Positions 36,438 through 48,788 of a stretch of DNA of 51,367 bases are shown here, one piece after another; within the stretch, counting starts at the first letter, position 1; each line of letters starts with the position of its first letter. The DNA lies in contig CAJJDP010000028.1 in NCBI GenBank assembly GCA_905182995.1, forward strand, positions 590,202-641,568, written 5' to 3'. The notes under the pieces were generated by a model. The model was not told the origin of the DNA. It saw nothing but the letters and a program-made list of their open reading frames with translations, and did no database searches. This DNA is from Paramecium octaurelia (Eukaryota; Ciliophora; Oligohymenophorea; Peniculida; Parameciidae). The position numbers and the translations under genes are program-made.

Positions 36438-38001
36438 ATATTCAACCGTATTGATTTCCTCCAAAAGGAAGCATAACATAATAATGAAATAATACTAAAA
36501 TAAAGAAGTTTTAAATTGGCAGAAGCCATATCAATTTACAGTGAAAAAGACATTAGGTTATGCTTCTTTACATCAGCCTAAATGAAATCAATAATTGAAT
36601 AATTAGTTAGACTAACGTCTAATCTAAGTGAAAGATTAACCATAAGTGAATTATTAAAAAGAAGCCACAAAATTAAGAAAAAAATAAATCTTATATCATC
36701 AAACCCAACTTTGAAATTATGTACTTACTAAAATTGGGAAACGCGTAAATATGAATATATTTGGAATAGAGTTTAAAATTAGACTAAAAATTGCATATGG
36801 CATGTTGAAAAACATGACTCTGTGCTTTTTAATGACAAGTGTTAATTCCAAAACAGACTTCTAAAGTATGAGCAGCATTTTACCTTAAGTGTTGTAATGA
36901 ACTTGTTATTAAAATGACTATTATGATGTGAATTAATTTATATTGATTAAGAGCCTGAATGAATTTTCAAGAAATGTCAATGCATTTAATTAATCCCTTC
37001 GCTCCCTGATTGCTTAGAAGATTTCTTGAATATTATAATGATGGAATATCATATAATGGTGGCGATTAATTCCATTATTCAACAAAAGGAAGACTCTCTC
37101 TTATATGCATTAAAGTCAGCTGAATGCACACTCAATGAGGATGCATTTTTACAGTTTATTTTTTTTTTCTTTTGATAGCAAATAAGATTTGGAATTAGTA
37201 AAACTGAATGAATTAATTATTAATAGTGTTATTCGTTAAATATTATCAATTTTAGAATAATATATATTGGAAAAATTTAATCTATTCAATTTTAATAAAA
37301 TATATTATTTTATTTTTTTAAATATTGTTGTTTATGCGGATCTGAAAATAATTGAAAGAAGACAAAGATGGTAGAATTTTGTGAATAAAGATATTAGAGG
37401 TAGGATCAAAACTCTTGCATTAGCAGTAAAAGAAATAGATTCCAAGAAGGGAATTAGCATTTAAATATTAAGCAATTCATGAGCAAATATCATAGTTATA
37501 TTAACTAAAAGTTGGTTTGACTTTGATTTTTGCATTGAGTTGCATTTGAGCATTTTCCATTTAATCGACTTGCAAGCAAATAGGTAGATATGAAAAATTC
37601 TTTTAATATGCACCCAGTTGTTACTGAATCCCACTAACATGACTTTACAAAATGTCCAGTGTAGCATGCAACTTTTAAATTAATTATGATGCTTGTCTCC
37701 TTTCTTGTACAACCTCTCTATTCTTTTTTGCATTTTGGATTAAACTGTTTTCTATCTCACCTTTTAAGTTCCAGAAAAATTCGACCTCAGATTAAACCCT
37801 AAGCATAATCCCACTTTAGCACAAGTGAACCACTATGGGTTTATATCTAAAGAATTGTAAGCAGATTCGTCTAAAACTTTATTATTTTTACATCCCTATC
37901 TTTAGAGATTTCTTACAATAATTTTGGAATTATGTTCTATCGTTCAAAGATCCCACTGTTTCAAGGGCTTATATCTTTTGTTCTGGCTGCTCCTTAGTTG
38001 A
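36438..38001 (+). pseudogene. Decayed plus-strand gene, multiple frames and TGAs
   Basis: Several consecutive coding-like blocks. 36,438-36,917 is open with an internal ATG at 36,582 (KLAEAISIYSEKDIRLCFFT; NWETRKYEYIWNRVQNQTKN) and ends in TGA. The same frame then continues with further TGAs through GAG-CCT-GAA-TGA near 36,960 into a balanced segment (LIPSLPDCLEDFLNIIMMEY ... KEDSLLYALKSAECTLNED). 37,690-38,001 is open for 103 codons (VPEKFDLRLNPKHNPTLAQ; LLFLHPYLQRFLTIILELCS). The HPYLQRFL stretch faintly recalls the RPYL..FL motif of FCP1/SCP-type phosphatases, but the catalytic DxDxT is not visible, so I do not assign it. A degenerating gene is most likely. Confidence 0.4.
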
Positions 38002-39119
38002 TTTTTGAAGTATTAAAACCTTCTTATTTCATAGATCACTTTATTAATTTCAATTAGGAAATAACATTTTCATTCACTTATTGAAAATTAAGAAGTCATT
38101 CTGATAACTAAAAAAATAATTATTTTAACCTAAAACTACCCAACTAATAAATTTATTGAGCAATCAATCTAACTAAAAGTGCAATGATTAATTAAATAAA
38201 TTACCTTTTTAAAGGTACTTAACTGTCTAGTTTTACTAACTTAATTTAAAATATAAGGCAGACATTTCTTAAAATAATATCTTTTTTAAATTCTTATCAA
38301 TTTATCTAGATATACTATTAAATGAATCCATTCCATAAGAAAAACTTAACACAGATTAATCTCATTTAAAATTTATTTTTAATTTGAATATATCAACCCA
38401 AATCATATTTATCTGTATTTTTTTTTTAAAGAATAATTTTAATTACACTAATCTATCAAGGGTCGCTTTTTGTTACAAGGCTAATACCTTAACTATAAAG
38501 TTTAACTTAATATATCAACCTTCCTATTTTTAATTTATATCCCTAAATACTCTGTCTATTTTCATAAATAGAAATTTGATTTTCTTTTATTAAATTTGTT
38601 GTCTCTGAACACTTTATTAAATTATATAAAATCAAACACACTTTCTTTTGAATAATGATCGCAAGTTAAATTATGAAAAATTTACAAATCTTCCCTTGTA
38701 TTTAGCCTTTTCCTTTAAATAATTGGATATTACTAAACACTATGAATTGTAATTTTTGATGTAGCCTCATCATAAGAAATAATGAAAGCTATCTTCATCA
38801 GCTTGATTCCGTCAAAGGGACCGCGTAAAGTAAGATTTATCCTTCTGACTAAAGATATAATAAAATAATAGAATTATTATCACTACAAGAAAAATATACA
38901 AGCCCGTATTATATTGATTTAAGTAGAGTTTAAAACTTTTTCATATAATTAAATTTGCAATCATACTTCATTAATAACATATTGACTACTAATGCTTAAT
39001 AATCTCATGCGAATTAGAATTTACTAATTACTTTGAGCTAAATTCATAGAATGTAAAAAAATAGTGAAAAATAAATGATTCGATATTTGTTATTTTCTAA
39101 TTAAAAATTATCCATTTTA
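38002..39119. other. A/T-rich spacer
   Basis: Holds the 3' flank of the minus WD40 gene. One small plus frame at 38,782-38,985 (67 residues, MKAIFISLIPSKGPRKVRFI) begins in a G+C-richer patch but has no other support. Nothing else seen. Confidence 0.4.
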
Positions 39120-40937
39120 TCACAATCCAATTTAGCTTTCTAAAATGCAACTTCCTTTAGATCTGAATAATTATTTCAGGTCAACACCTTAATAATTTAC
39201 AAATTCTCCTTTCAAGATTAAGGCTCCTTTGGCTTCTAAATTGTGATTTTAGGAAATTCGAAGGATTTTAATGTGAGAAGAGTCTAAATAATTATAAAAA
39301 TAAATACCACTTTCAGGAGGAGTGTAGTTTTTAAGGCTAGGGGTTTGAAATTATACCGCAGATTCTTTATAATGGTTATCTTAAAGTAAGATTTATTGTC
39401 CTATTTCTAAATCCCATAAACGGATAAAGCTGTCATTGCTACCAGATACTAATGTAGTACCAGCTGGAGAAAAACAAACTGATTGAATAAAATTAGTATG
39501 ACCACCTAGTATGGCTTTTTATTGTCCTGCCTTAGCAATCCATAAACGAATAGAATTATCTGAACTACCAGATGCTAATGTAGTACCATCAGGAGAGAAA
39601 CAGACAGATAAAATTTCTCCAGTATGACCATCTAATTAGGCTGTTTGCATTCCGCTCTTAACATCCCATAAGCGAATAGACTTATCATCACTACCGGATG
39701 CTAATGCTATTCCATCCGGACTGAAACAGACTGAATTCACCCAATCACTATGACCGTCTAATTAAGCTTTTTATTATCTTGTCTTAATATCCCATAAACG
39801 GACAGAGTTATCTACACTACCAGATGCTAATGTAGCACCATCAGGGGAGAAACAGACTGTGTTAACATAATGAGCATGTCCATCTAATTAGGCTTTTTAT
39901 TATCCTGTCTTAATATCCCATAACCTGATAGAATTATCCCAACTACCAGAGGCCAACGTTGTACTATCAGGAGAGAAGCAGACTTTCTTTATCTTATCAG
40001 TATGGCCAATTAATTTTGACATTTATTTTCCTGTTTTAAAATTCCATAAACAGACAAAATTCCCACTGCAAGAAGCTAATGTTGAAAAATTAGGTGAGAA
40101 GCAAACAGAATTTACCTCGCTTTTTCCTTAGATTACAGACTTTATTTTTCCATTTCTAGTTTCCAAAAAACGAATGAAATTATCAGCACAGCAAAAAGCT
40201 AATGACTTTCCATCGGGAGAAAAGCAAACTGAATTAACTCTACAATTACAACATAGCTACTATAACTCATTTATTCTTAAATTTTTCCATTTACAATTAA
40301 ATAATTTGGCTCCATTCAAATTCATTCCGCTAATAATGACATTGTCAAATTCAGAACCACTTAAGTCACATCTGTCAAAATTAGCCCCTTTTAATGAAGT
40401 ATTTTTAATTTTAATATTTTCCAAAGATTGTGTCTTCAAATCCACTTTCATTTCAACTAATAAATGAAGAGAATTTGATCCACTTTAAATGTATTTTTCA
40501 TCTATGGCTGTAAGACAAACTAAAAATATTAATAATTCAGTGATCCTCTTATCCAAAGATATCTTTTTGATCAGATCTTATTTAAATTCTTCATAGTCCT
40601 CTAATGAGTAATTCTCTTTATTAAATTCATGATCCTTAATTTTTTTAAGAAAATTTATTATTTACTTAATATTATTGTTTTCATATCCTTTCTTAGTTTC
40701 TTTCATAAGTAAATTATTTTCTATCTGTGATATTTATTTTTCAATTCTCCTTTCATTTGCCTACTCTTAAAGGAATTCCAAAGAGTCTTCAATTTTTTCT
40801 TTTTTTAAAATTTCAAATATGAGTGCCAAAATTTAATCATCCAAATCTATTAATGAAGCTAAAACCTCATAGAAATCATTTTTCCATTTCTACTTTTACA
40901 ATTATTCTGTATTTTTTTTGATCTCGGAGTTTCCCAT
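39120..40937 (-). CDS. Pentapeptide/WD40 protein, 7 repeats (paralogue)
   Basis: Uninterrupted frame of 605 codons from ATG at 40,937 to TGA at 39,120-39,122; no intron needed. N-terminus [20 protein letters not shown] leads into a charged helical region, then [17 protein letters not shown], a pentapeptide-like block ([19 protein letters not shown] ... [19 protein letters not shown]), seven WD40 repeats (~residues 230-515, core [20 protein letters not shown]) and the family tail [20 protein letters not shown]. Seven repeats would close one propeller, giving the simplest member of the local family. It lacks the poly(Asp-Glu) insert of the 18,660-23,154 paralogue. The first two WD repeats are degenerate ([25 protein letters not shown]). 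Likely cytosolic scaffold; partners unknown. Confidence 0.9.
39390..40250 (-). repeat. 7 tandem WD40 repeats
   Basis: Each is about 126 bp with the minus-strand core encoding CFSPDG...LASGS.D.SIRLWD. Repeats 3-6 are closest to one another; repeats 1-2 are worn. Repeat 7 is followed directly by the non-WD tail. Confidence 0.9.
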
Positions 40938-41678
40938 TCTTGGAAATTCAATTAATATTGTATTTTTAATCCTTTATTTTGATTTATATTGCAAATCAGA
41001 AATGTATCTTGCACATTTTTAAGAGGTAGAAAATCAAACTTTGTAAATATTTGATTTTATTGAAATTGAGATAATTTATAATCATAAGAAACCATAAAAC
41101 CTAGTTCAAAGTTTTTTCTCCCCGAATATAGAATAAATATACAAAACTAATTTTTAACGACAATTTCATACAATCTAAAATATTTCTCAGTAACGCATCA
41201 ATCAATACCACAGCTCATCCTTATATTAAAGGAAAATCTCTCTTAGGTGGTTATATATACACTCTCTTTTAATATTAAATTACACATTGTATTCGATTAA
41301 AATAAGACTATAAAATCAAAATTATACTAAAAATAATGTTGTAAAGTGGATTATGATGTTGTTAAATAGGTATATTATGTAAAATAAATGATAATGTAAT
41401 TATATTGTTAATTAATATAAATCATTTTGTTGCTATTACTCTTTCATTAAAATATGTAAATGTTGTAAAAAAATAAAATAATTAAAATTTAAGAACAATT
41501 TCATATGGTGTTAAATAATTTTGCGACAAATGTAAATTTAAATCGTTGTAATTTCTTAGCCTATACAATTTTCATATTGATCAACAAAACTATGTTAATA
41601 AATAAGTAAACGGCAAAGGTATTATGATATTTGATCAACTTACTTATCGAATACATTAACTTAAAAAGTTCAAGAAAA
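40938..41678. other. A/T-rich spacer
   Basis: By position it contains the promoter of the minus WD40 gene starting at 40,937. No long or motif-bearing frame on either strand. Confidence 0.5.
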
Positions 41679-42198
41679 GGATTATCAAAAATGAATCGGT
41701 TTGAAGAAGCATTGAAATATTATGATATAGCGATTAATACATCTGTAAGATCCTGATTATTACTTCAATTTTGGTATGATTATATTTAAATTATCTCACA
41801 GCAGCTAATTTATTTTCGAATGATCCTCTATAAACCTTCATGACTATTTGAAGAAGCCTTAGCATATTAGTATTTTCTCATTTAGAAAAAACTTAAGAAC
41901 ATGATTATTAAAATGGTAAAGATATAATTATATTTGTTCAGCTTTTTCGGCTATTAAATTATATCAGGAACCTAAATATTTTAGTTATTGATTAGAATTT
42001 CATTTCTTTGCAATTTAGATTAATCCGAAAATTGCCTTCTATAATTATATCAAAGATAAATACACCGATATTCTTTTAGAATTAACTTTATATAACACAA
42101 GCCTTTACTAAATTATATACAATTTGAATAGATTAGAGGAAGGTTAACAATTTATTATTTTCTTCTTTGAGAAAACATTCAACACATTCAAATATTGA
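41679..42198 (+). pseudogene. Degenerate TPR-repeat gene fragment
   Basis: Recognisable tetratricopeptide helices occur in successive, mutually shifted frames: GLSKMNRFEEALKYYDIAIN (ATG 41,691), then DPDYYFNFGMIIFKL from 41,749 one base out of phase, then LFEEALAYQYFLIQ from 41,844, then IQINPKIAFYNYIKDKY ... LYQIIYNLNRLEEGQQF in another frame to TGA at 42,196-42,198. The motifs RFEEALKYYD and NLNRLEE are typical of the large Paramecium TPR family. At least three frame changes without introns at the breaks make this a pseudogene. Confidence 0.7.
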
Positions 42199-42430
42199 AA
42201 TTAGAACAATATCTAATATTATTTTGCAGACTTCTCAATTTTCTAATCGATATTTAAATTACTTTCTTCATAAATAAATATATAGTAATTTATTAGGCTT
42301 AAAATGGATAATATTAGGATAGCCTTTAAATAAAAGGATTAATTAGCAGAAGTTGATTCTTATTTTCCCTAATATATTGTTACTCAAGGACTTCAATTTA
42401 TATTCAAAAGAATATAATTGCCTGAAAATT

Positions 42431-43006
42431 ATGAGTAATATTTTGATTATCAAAATCCCTTTGTTTTTTAAGCTACTGATATTGTACGAAGGAGACAAAT
42501 CAAACACTTTATTTGTCAGATTCTTTCAATAAGTCATATTACTAATGGTTATACTCTCTCACTAAATTGATAAAAAAACACAAAATAAAAGATAATTTCA
42601 AAGATTTGATTAATTTGAGTCTTCCTTTCTGAAACTAGACTATAATTTTTCGAAATCGTCTCCTAATTCTTTAATAGCATCATTGAAAAGATTGATGAAC
42701 AAACTCGTTTAGGGAGGTTCAAATCAATTTTTTTTAATTGAGATAGAGTTTAATGCTGTTTGTATCAAATCTTGGTTGAATCATAAATACAAATCTGTTA
42801 AATTAAACAAAACTCTAAATACCCAAGAATTCTAATTAATTAATTCTAATAATGGGACCGAAAAATTCAAGTTTAAAGTTAATGTCGGTAAATCTTAATA
42901 TAAAACAAATATATAAGAAGAGAAAAAGGTTCGTTGGGTGCAATTGGTGACTTAAATCATTAGAATTAAGCTTAAATAACATAGGATATATCACAAAAAA
43001 TAGTGA
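42431..43006 (+). CDS. Hypothetical protein, 191 residues
   Basis: ATG at 42,431 to TGA at 43,004-43,006. A hydrophobic N-terminal stretch (MSNILIIKIPLFFKLLILYE) is followed by hydrophilic, Lys/Asn-rich sequence including NFSKSSPNSLIASLKRLMNK and FFLIEIEFNAVCIKSW, ending in basic residues. A different plus frame (42,304-42,570) overlaps its start and looks equally good (EVDSYFPQYIVTQGLQFIF), so the region may be an exon pair joined by a missed intron or the continuation of the decayed TPR gene upstream. No family recognised. Confidence 0.3.
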
Positions 43007-44202
43007 AAATTTTAGATAGAAATTAAAAAATTAGTAAGAATCTAAAGGTGATTATAACTTTATCAATATAGGATTAATTAAACGTTATTTAAAAATAAAG
43101 CAATTTAGAATGTAGTATGCAAGAGGAAGCTAAGGTTTAAAAATAGAATCCAAAGGATCTATATATGTTCTTTTTTAATAAAATTTATTTATGCAAATTT
43201 ATATGAAGTCGAGTTGATATTTAATATTAGAGAGGAGAAACAAGAGATTTATATTAAGTACTGTAAATAATAGTGAGTGCTGATATTTTATTTATAGTGA
43301 AAGTAGGATTTTATAACTTGAATTATTAAACTATCTTGAATTTGATTATGACCTGAAAATAATAATGATATTGCATAGAGACTATTTGAAATGTTGAAAT
43401 TTTCTTAGAATAAATTGATTTTTAAGTATAAATATTATGAGTCCTTAGTCAGAGATACTAGCAGGGAAATGTATTGCTTGAGTAGGATTCAAATTTACAA
43501 GCAAGAAAGATTCTAAATACAGATTTTTAATAAATTAATTACAACAGATCAATAATTTGTAAGTAATAGCATTAGAATACTTGAGATCATATACTTGACG
43601 GCATAGTAGATTAAAATGAAACTGTAGTAATAGGAATATTAGAGTTGATAGTATGAGAAGTAAATAAAGGGCAAAATTTTACAAAATAAATGATATATTT
43701 AATAAAATCTAAATGGTTAAAAAAAGGGTACAACTACAACTAGAATCTTTCAATCTTAAAATTATCATATTATTAATATGGTTAGGAGAATGTAACTTCT
43801 AAAGTGTCCTGAATTAATCTTCCATTATTAAGTTATTTTTGAGATATAAAAGCACTTTTCCTTATTAGATAAGTGAAAGAAAGACTGTATTGGAAAGAAT
43901 TTTACTATTGGATTCTTTTTAACTATTAGAATGGAGTTTATTGAAAGCATAAAATTTAGGGTTAATTAAAAAATTGAAAGTTGCCTTTATAAAAAATTAA
44001 GCAGTGGTGCAAACGATGAAGAGCGATAAATTTCTTGTCTTTACGATTGCAAAATTTCCATTCTAGAATACTATATACTAATAATTAGTCAATTAGAATT
44101 TATAATTAAAGAATCATTATAAGAATCACATCACCATAGTTTTGCAATAAACCTTAAGGAACAAAATTTAAAATGCTTCTAAGTTCTACTCAAGTGGAAA
44201 TT
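43007..44202. other. Coding-like fragments without a gene model
   Basis: Plus-strand frames include about 43,007-43,211 and 43,391-43,648 (85 residues, MLKFSQNKLIFKYKYYESLV ... YCLSRIQIYKQERFQIQIFN). The second is protein-like and open further upstream after a TGA near 43,355. They may be remnants of the same decayed gene as the TPR pieces. The rest is A/T-rich. Confidence 0.3.
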
Positions 44203-45015
44203 TCAGAAAATGCCAAACATGAAAATTTTAGTTTTTCTGCTCCTACTACTGTTATGACATTTGAAGCTTTTAGTACCTGTTAACCACGTATATGATGCAA
44301 TTTGCAAAAACATGTTCTACTTCATAATTTAATTTCCATTCTTATTGTGACGCCAACCATCAAAGCGAAGGAAGTTATTTTAGAGTGCTAAAAATGTAAA
44401 TGTCCTTCCACTTACTCTTATCCTTGCTGTATGGCAATTCCTCATCGATACATCTTTAATACTAATATTTGTTGACAATTTATACATCAGTCACAAGATG
44501 TTTGTCCTTTATAGGAATTCTTCAAATCACACTATTCCTAAATTTCCCTTATGATTCACCTTAAATTAGATGTAATATTTGTACTAATGGAGAATAAGTG
44601 TGATACTTGGATTCGAGAATTCTCTTATGATACACTTAACCATATGAAGTATTTAAAACTAAAAATAGTGCAAGCATCACCCTCTATGTAGAATACAAGG
44701 ACTTGAAGTAGTAGTTATGCCAGCTGATCAAAGTTTGCATTATAATGATACCAAGAAACAACTATGGGCTTTTACGAGACTGGAATAAGACAGGAAAGGT
44801 AGCTAGTTCCTACTAGTGTAGTTAGGGCTTTCAAAAAAGTGTGAAAACGAGAGGTTTTGAAAGTAGATTTGAGTATCTAGCAAAAAGTAATCTGTGCATG
44901 AATTTTCAAATTTTTTTGTTAATCTTGAAATTTCACTCCTTAAGCAGCGTTTAGTTGCGAGCGTATCTTGAATTGATTGATTGAAAAGAATATAAAGATC
45001 GAGGAGACAATTCAT
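44203..45015 (-). pseudogene. Decayed minus-strand gene in shifted frames
   Basis: Starts with a good frame from ATG at 45,015 (MNCLLDLYILFNQSIQDTLA; CLRSEISRLTKKFENSC) that ends at TGA near 44,730. Downstream pieces in other frames read YHKRILESKYHTYSPLVQ, then KNSYKGQTSCD followed by TGA and CINCQQ, then FLRFDGWRHNKNGNQIM and TWLTGTKSFKCHNSSRSRKT, ending at TGA 44,203-44,205. The C...CD[TGA]CINC spacing looks like a zinc-binding cluster whose central codon became a stop. Local G+C is higher than in the flanks. Family not identified. Confidence 0.45.
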
Positions 45016-45615
45016 AAGATTTCAAAGCAGATAAATTTATAATTCAGAAAATTTTTATCCTCTCTGCTCATTTTTTCTTATGGATTTAAATGTGTACTTG
45101 TTTCATTTTAGATTGGGTTAACGCATATCTAATGCTGTAGTAATGCTTATGGTTTTGAATTTATGAAATTAGATAGTTGATAAGTAAGTTCATTTAATTT
45201 ATTTTTGTTTATAATCTAATAATTATTTGTATGTAACAACTCCAAAATATATTTGTTTCTAAACATTAATTATTATTTCATAAAATAATTTGAAAAAGTC
45301 TAATTATAAATGTGTAATATTAGACCGTTATAAATAAAATAAAAGAATTAAAATGATTATCCAACTTTATTGTTGTAAATATGTAAAAACTTAATTTGTT
45401 AGAATGAAAAATTAATCTCTAAACAAAATATTCACATTTCATTTATACTTTTTTAACTTTTAGATAAGCTAAACTTATAAGCTTAGCAATAAAGATTTAT
45501 AACTCTATATTAAGTTTCTTAAATTTAAGAAATAAAATCTCAAACATTTACTAACACAATTTGAGAATTATTTCTAAGCCTAATTGTAATTGACATTGAA
45601 TGTATATTATAAAAA
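45016..45615. other. A/T-rich spacer
   Basis: Lies between the 5' end of the decayed gene and the 3' end of the minus WD40 gene. Nothing recognisable. Confidence 0.6.
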
Positions 45616-48431
45616 TCACATTTGCTTTTATTCTGTTAAATTTTCTATGATCAAACTACCTTTAGATTTGAGTAATTATCTTAAATCTACACCTTGATAA
45701 TTTAGAAATTCTCCTTTCAAGATTAAAGCTCCTTAAACTTCTAAATTTGGATGTAAGGAAATTTGATGTATGGTAATATTAGGTGAAGCTAAATAATTGT
45801 AAAATGAAATACTACTGTTTAGAAGATCATAGGTATTAATAATAGGAGTTGAAATTTTAGTTAAAATACCTTTGTAACGATCACCTGAAGGTAAGATTTG
45901 TTATCCTTTTTTAACATCCCATAAACGAAAATTATCATCACTACCAGATGCTAATATAAAACCAATGGAAGAGGAAAAAACCGATTGAAATGAATTGTCA
46001 TAATTGTTTATTTTAGTTTTTTCCTGTTCTGTCTTAACATCCCATAAGCGGATGGAGCAATCTCCGCCATCTAATAAACTTCCACCACCAGAAGCTAATG
46101 TAGTACCGTCTCTAGAGAAACATACTTATTGAATTGAACTCTAATGGCCCTCTAGTTTTGCTTTTAATTATCCTGTCTTAGCTTCCCATAAAAGGATAGA
46201 CTTATCATCGCTACCAGAGGCCAATCTAGTACCATCAGGAGAGAAGCAGACTGATAGAACTGAATTTTAATGACCATCTAATTTAGCTTTTTATTATCCT
46301 GTCTTGACATCCCATAAACAGATGGAACCATCTCTACCACCAGATGCTAAAGTAGTACCATTGCAAGAGTAACAGACTGACTGAACCGAATTTTAATTAC
46401 TATCAAATTTGGCTATTTATTATCCAGTCTTAGCATCCCATAAACAGATTGTCCCATCAGAACTTCCAGATGCAAAAGTACTGCCATTAGGAGAGAAGCA
46501 AACCGAATAAATTGTGTTAGTATGACCATCCAATTTTTAGTTTTATTATCCTGTCTTAACATCCCATAAGCGGATAGACTTATCACAACTACCAGATATT
46601 AATATTGTACCATCAGGAGAGAAGCAGACTGATAGAACTGAATTTTAATGGCCATCTAGTATAGCTTGTTATTAACCTGTCTGAACATCCCATAATTAGA
46701 TAGAATTATCATCACTTCCAGATGCTAATGTAGAACCATCAGGAGAGAAACAGACTGAATGAACAAAATCTGTGTGACCTTTTAATTTAGATTTTTATTA
46801 TCCAGTCCTGACATCCCATAAACGAATAGAGTTATCTCCACTTCCAGATGCTAATACAGTACCATCAGGAGAGAAACAGACTGATAAAACTGAATCATCA
46901 TGACCATCTAATTTGGCTTTTTCTAATCCTGACTTAACATCCCATAAACAAATAGAGCCGTCTCTACTACTAGATGCCAATGCGGTACCATCAGGAGAGA
47001 AGCAGACTGATAGCACAACATCTGTGTGACCATTTAATTTTGCTTTTTATTCTCCTGTCTTAACATCCCATAAACTGATTGAGTTAACTTCACTGCCAGA
47101 TGCTAATGCAGTACCCTCAGGAGAGAAGCAGACAGATAAAACTGAAGCAGTATGACCATCTAATTAGGCTATTTATTATCCTGTTTTAACATCCCATAAA
47201 CGGAAGGAACAATCTCCACCTCCTAATAAATTTCCACCATCAGAAGAGAAACATAATGATTTAATTGAATTATAATGGCCTAAAAATTTGGCTTTTTATT
47301 ATCCTGTCCTAACATCCCATAAACGGATGGATCTATCATCACTACCAGATGCTACTGTCGTACCATCAGGAGAGAAGCTGACTGATTGTACAGAATTCTA
47401 ATGTCCAACTAACTTAACGTTTTATTATCCTGTCTTAACATCCCATAAACGAATAGAATTATCATCACTACCAGATGCTAAAGTAGTACCATCAGGAGAG
47501 AAACAAACTTAATTAATAGTGTCAGTATGACCAATAAATTTCGATATTTATTTTTCTCCTTTAAGATTCCATATAAACACAAATTAACCACTACACTAAG
47601 CTAATGTAGTATTATCATGCGAGAAGCATACAGATTTTGCCAATCTCTTTCCTTATAATACAGACTATATTCTTCCTGTCTTAGCATCCCACAAGCGAAT
47701 GCCATCATCATGGCAAGAAGCTAATGACTTGCCATCTGGAGAAAAGCTAACTGAAGTGACCTGTTTATTATGAACAATTAACTTCATCACCTCAAGTATT
47801 CTTAAATTCCTCCACTTACAATTAAATAATTTGCTTTAATTTAAATTCATTCCACTAATATTGACATTGTCAAATTCAGATCCACTTAAGTCACATCTTA
47901 CAAAGTTTGCTCCTAATAGTGAAGTATTTCGAATTTTAATATTTTCAAAACATTATACTTTTAAATCAACCTTCATTTTTACTAATAAATGAAGAGAATT
48001 TGATCCACATTATAAATATCTCTCATCTAAAGCAGTAAGATGAACTAAAAATTTTAATAATGCAATAATCTTCCTATTCTATGATATTTTTTTGATTAGA
48101 TCTTCTTTAATTTCTTCATATACTTCAACCGAGTAATCATCTCTATTGAAATCATGATCCTTAATTGTTTTGAGAACATTTGATACTTTATCAATGTCAT
48201 TCTTTTCAACATTTAACATCTCTTACTAATCTAATAGCGAAGAATTTTTACCTATAATATTTCTTATTCGACTTGCCTTTGATTTTAATCTTATGAGAGA
48301 AATTCTATACAGTCTTAATTGTTCTCCCTTTTTAATATCTAAATGAGGACATGTAGGATTGATTCATCAACATTTTTTGTTTAACTTAAAAGTACATATA
48401 AGCTTTCATTTTTATCATATTAACACTTCAT
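45616..48431 (-). CDS. Pentapeptide/WD40 protein, 15 repeats (paralogue)
   Basis: Exon 1 48,252-48,431 (ATG at 48,431, [20 protein letters not shown]), intron 48,226-48,251, exon 2 48,225-45,616, stop TGA 45,616-45,618; 929 residues. Same plan as the paralogues: helical N-terminus, [14 protein letters not shown] segment with Cys for Ser ([16 protein letters not shown]), pentapeptide-like block ([19 protein letters not shown]), 15 WD40 repeats and tail [20 protein letters not shown]. The start is less certain than the rest: in the 7-repeat paralogue about 20 further residues precede the aligned region, so a longer upstream exon is possible. Repeat 14 has an insertion ([19 protein letters not shown]) and repeat 5 a related change ([13 protein letters not shown]). 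Probably a cytosolic scaffold with one or two propellers (inference). Confidence 0.88.
45890..47765 (-). repeat. 15 tandem WD40 repeats
   Basis: Repeats of about 126 bp, many nearly identical at the nucleotide level (core ACCATCAGGAGAGAAGCAGAC on the plus strand). Odd members: repeat 5 ([16 protein letters not shown]), repeat 12 ([15 protein letters not shown]), repeat 14 with seven extra residues, and repeat 15 ([21 protein letters not shown]). Confidence 0.9.
48226..48251 (-). other. Predicted 26-base intron
   Basis: GTAAAAATTCTTC...ATTAG on the minus strand, a canonical GTA...TAG Paramecium intron. Its removal joins the N-terminal frame, which aligns with the 7-repeat paralogue ([20 protein letters not shown]), to the frame carrying the pentapeptide and WD40 parts. 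The paralogue at 39,120-40,937 has no intron at this place. Confidence 0.8.
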
Positions 48432-48788
48432 GTTCCTTTTTTAAAAATAATATTGAATATTTTTACTATATTTTTTGTTTTTACCTTAAAACGACAAAGT
48501 AGTTTTATCAACTTATTAGGATGAAAGCAACCTTTGTAAAGTTTTAGAGTTGATGTAAAGTATAGAATTAAAAATTCACATAAATTTATGCTTAATTGAT
48601 TCTTTAAGTATATATAAAAATATAAAACAGATTATGTATCTCATCCAATCAATTAGATTACTCAGTAAAAACATCAAAATTGTAGCTCTGTTGCATCAAT
48701 GATTCTGCTTGAAATAAATCAATTTATTTCTTTAAAAGCTATGATTTTGAGGTTTTACTGAAAAACTTAGTTCTCCATCTATTTTGAG

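Noticed and set aside
37900..37960. FCP1/SCP-type phosphatase
   Set aside because: Only an HPYLQRFL-like stretch is seen; the DxDxT catalytic motif is absent, so the similarity may be chance.
40174..40467. Plus-strand frame over the pentapeptide block
   Set aside because: Antisense shadow of the minus-strand WD40 gene, which explains the whole region.
46798..47016. Stand-alone 72-residue WD40 protein
   Set aside because: It is a fragment of the 929-residue minus gene cut out by reading TAA/TAG as stops.
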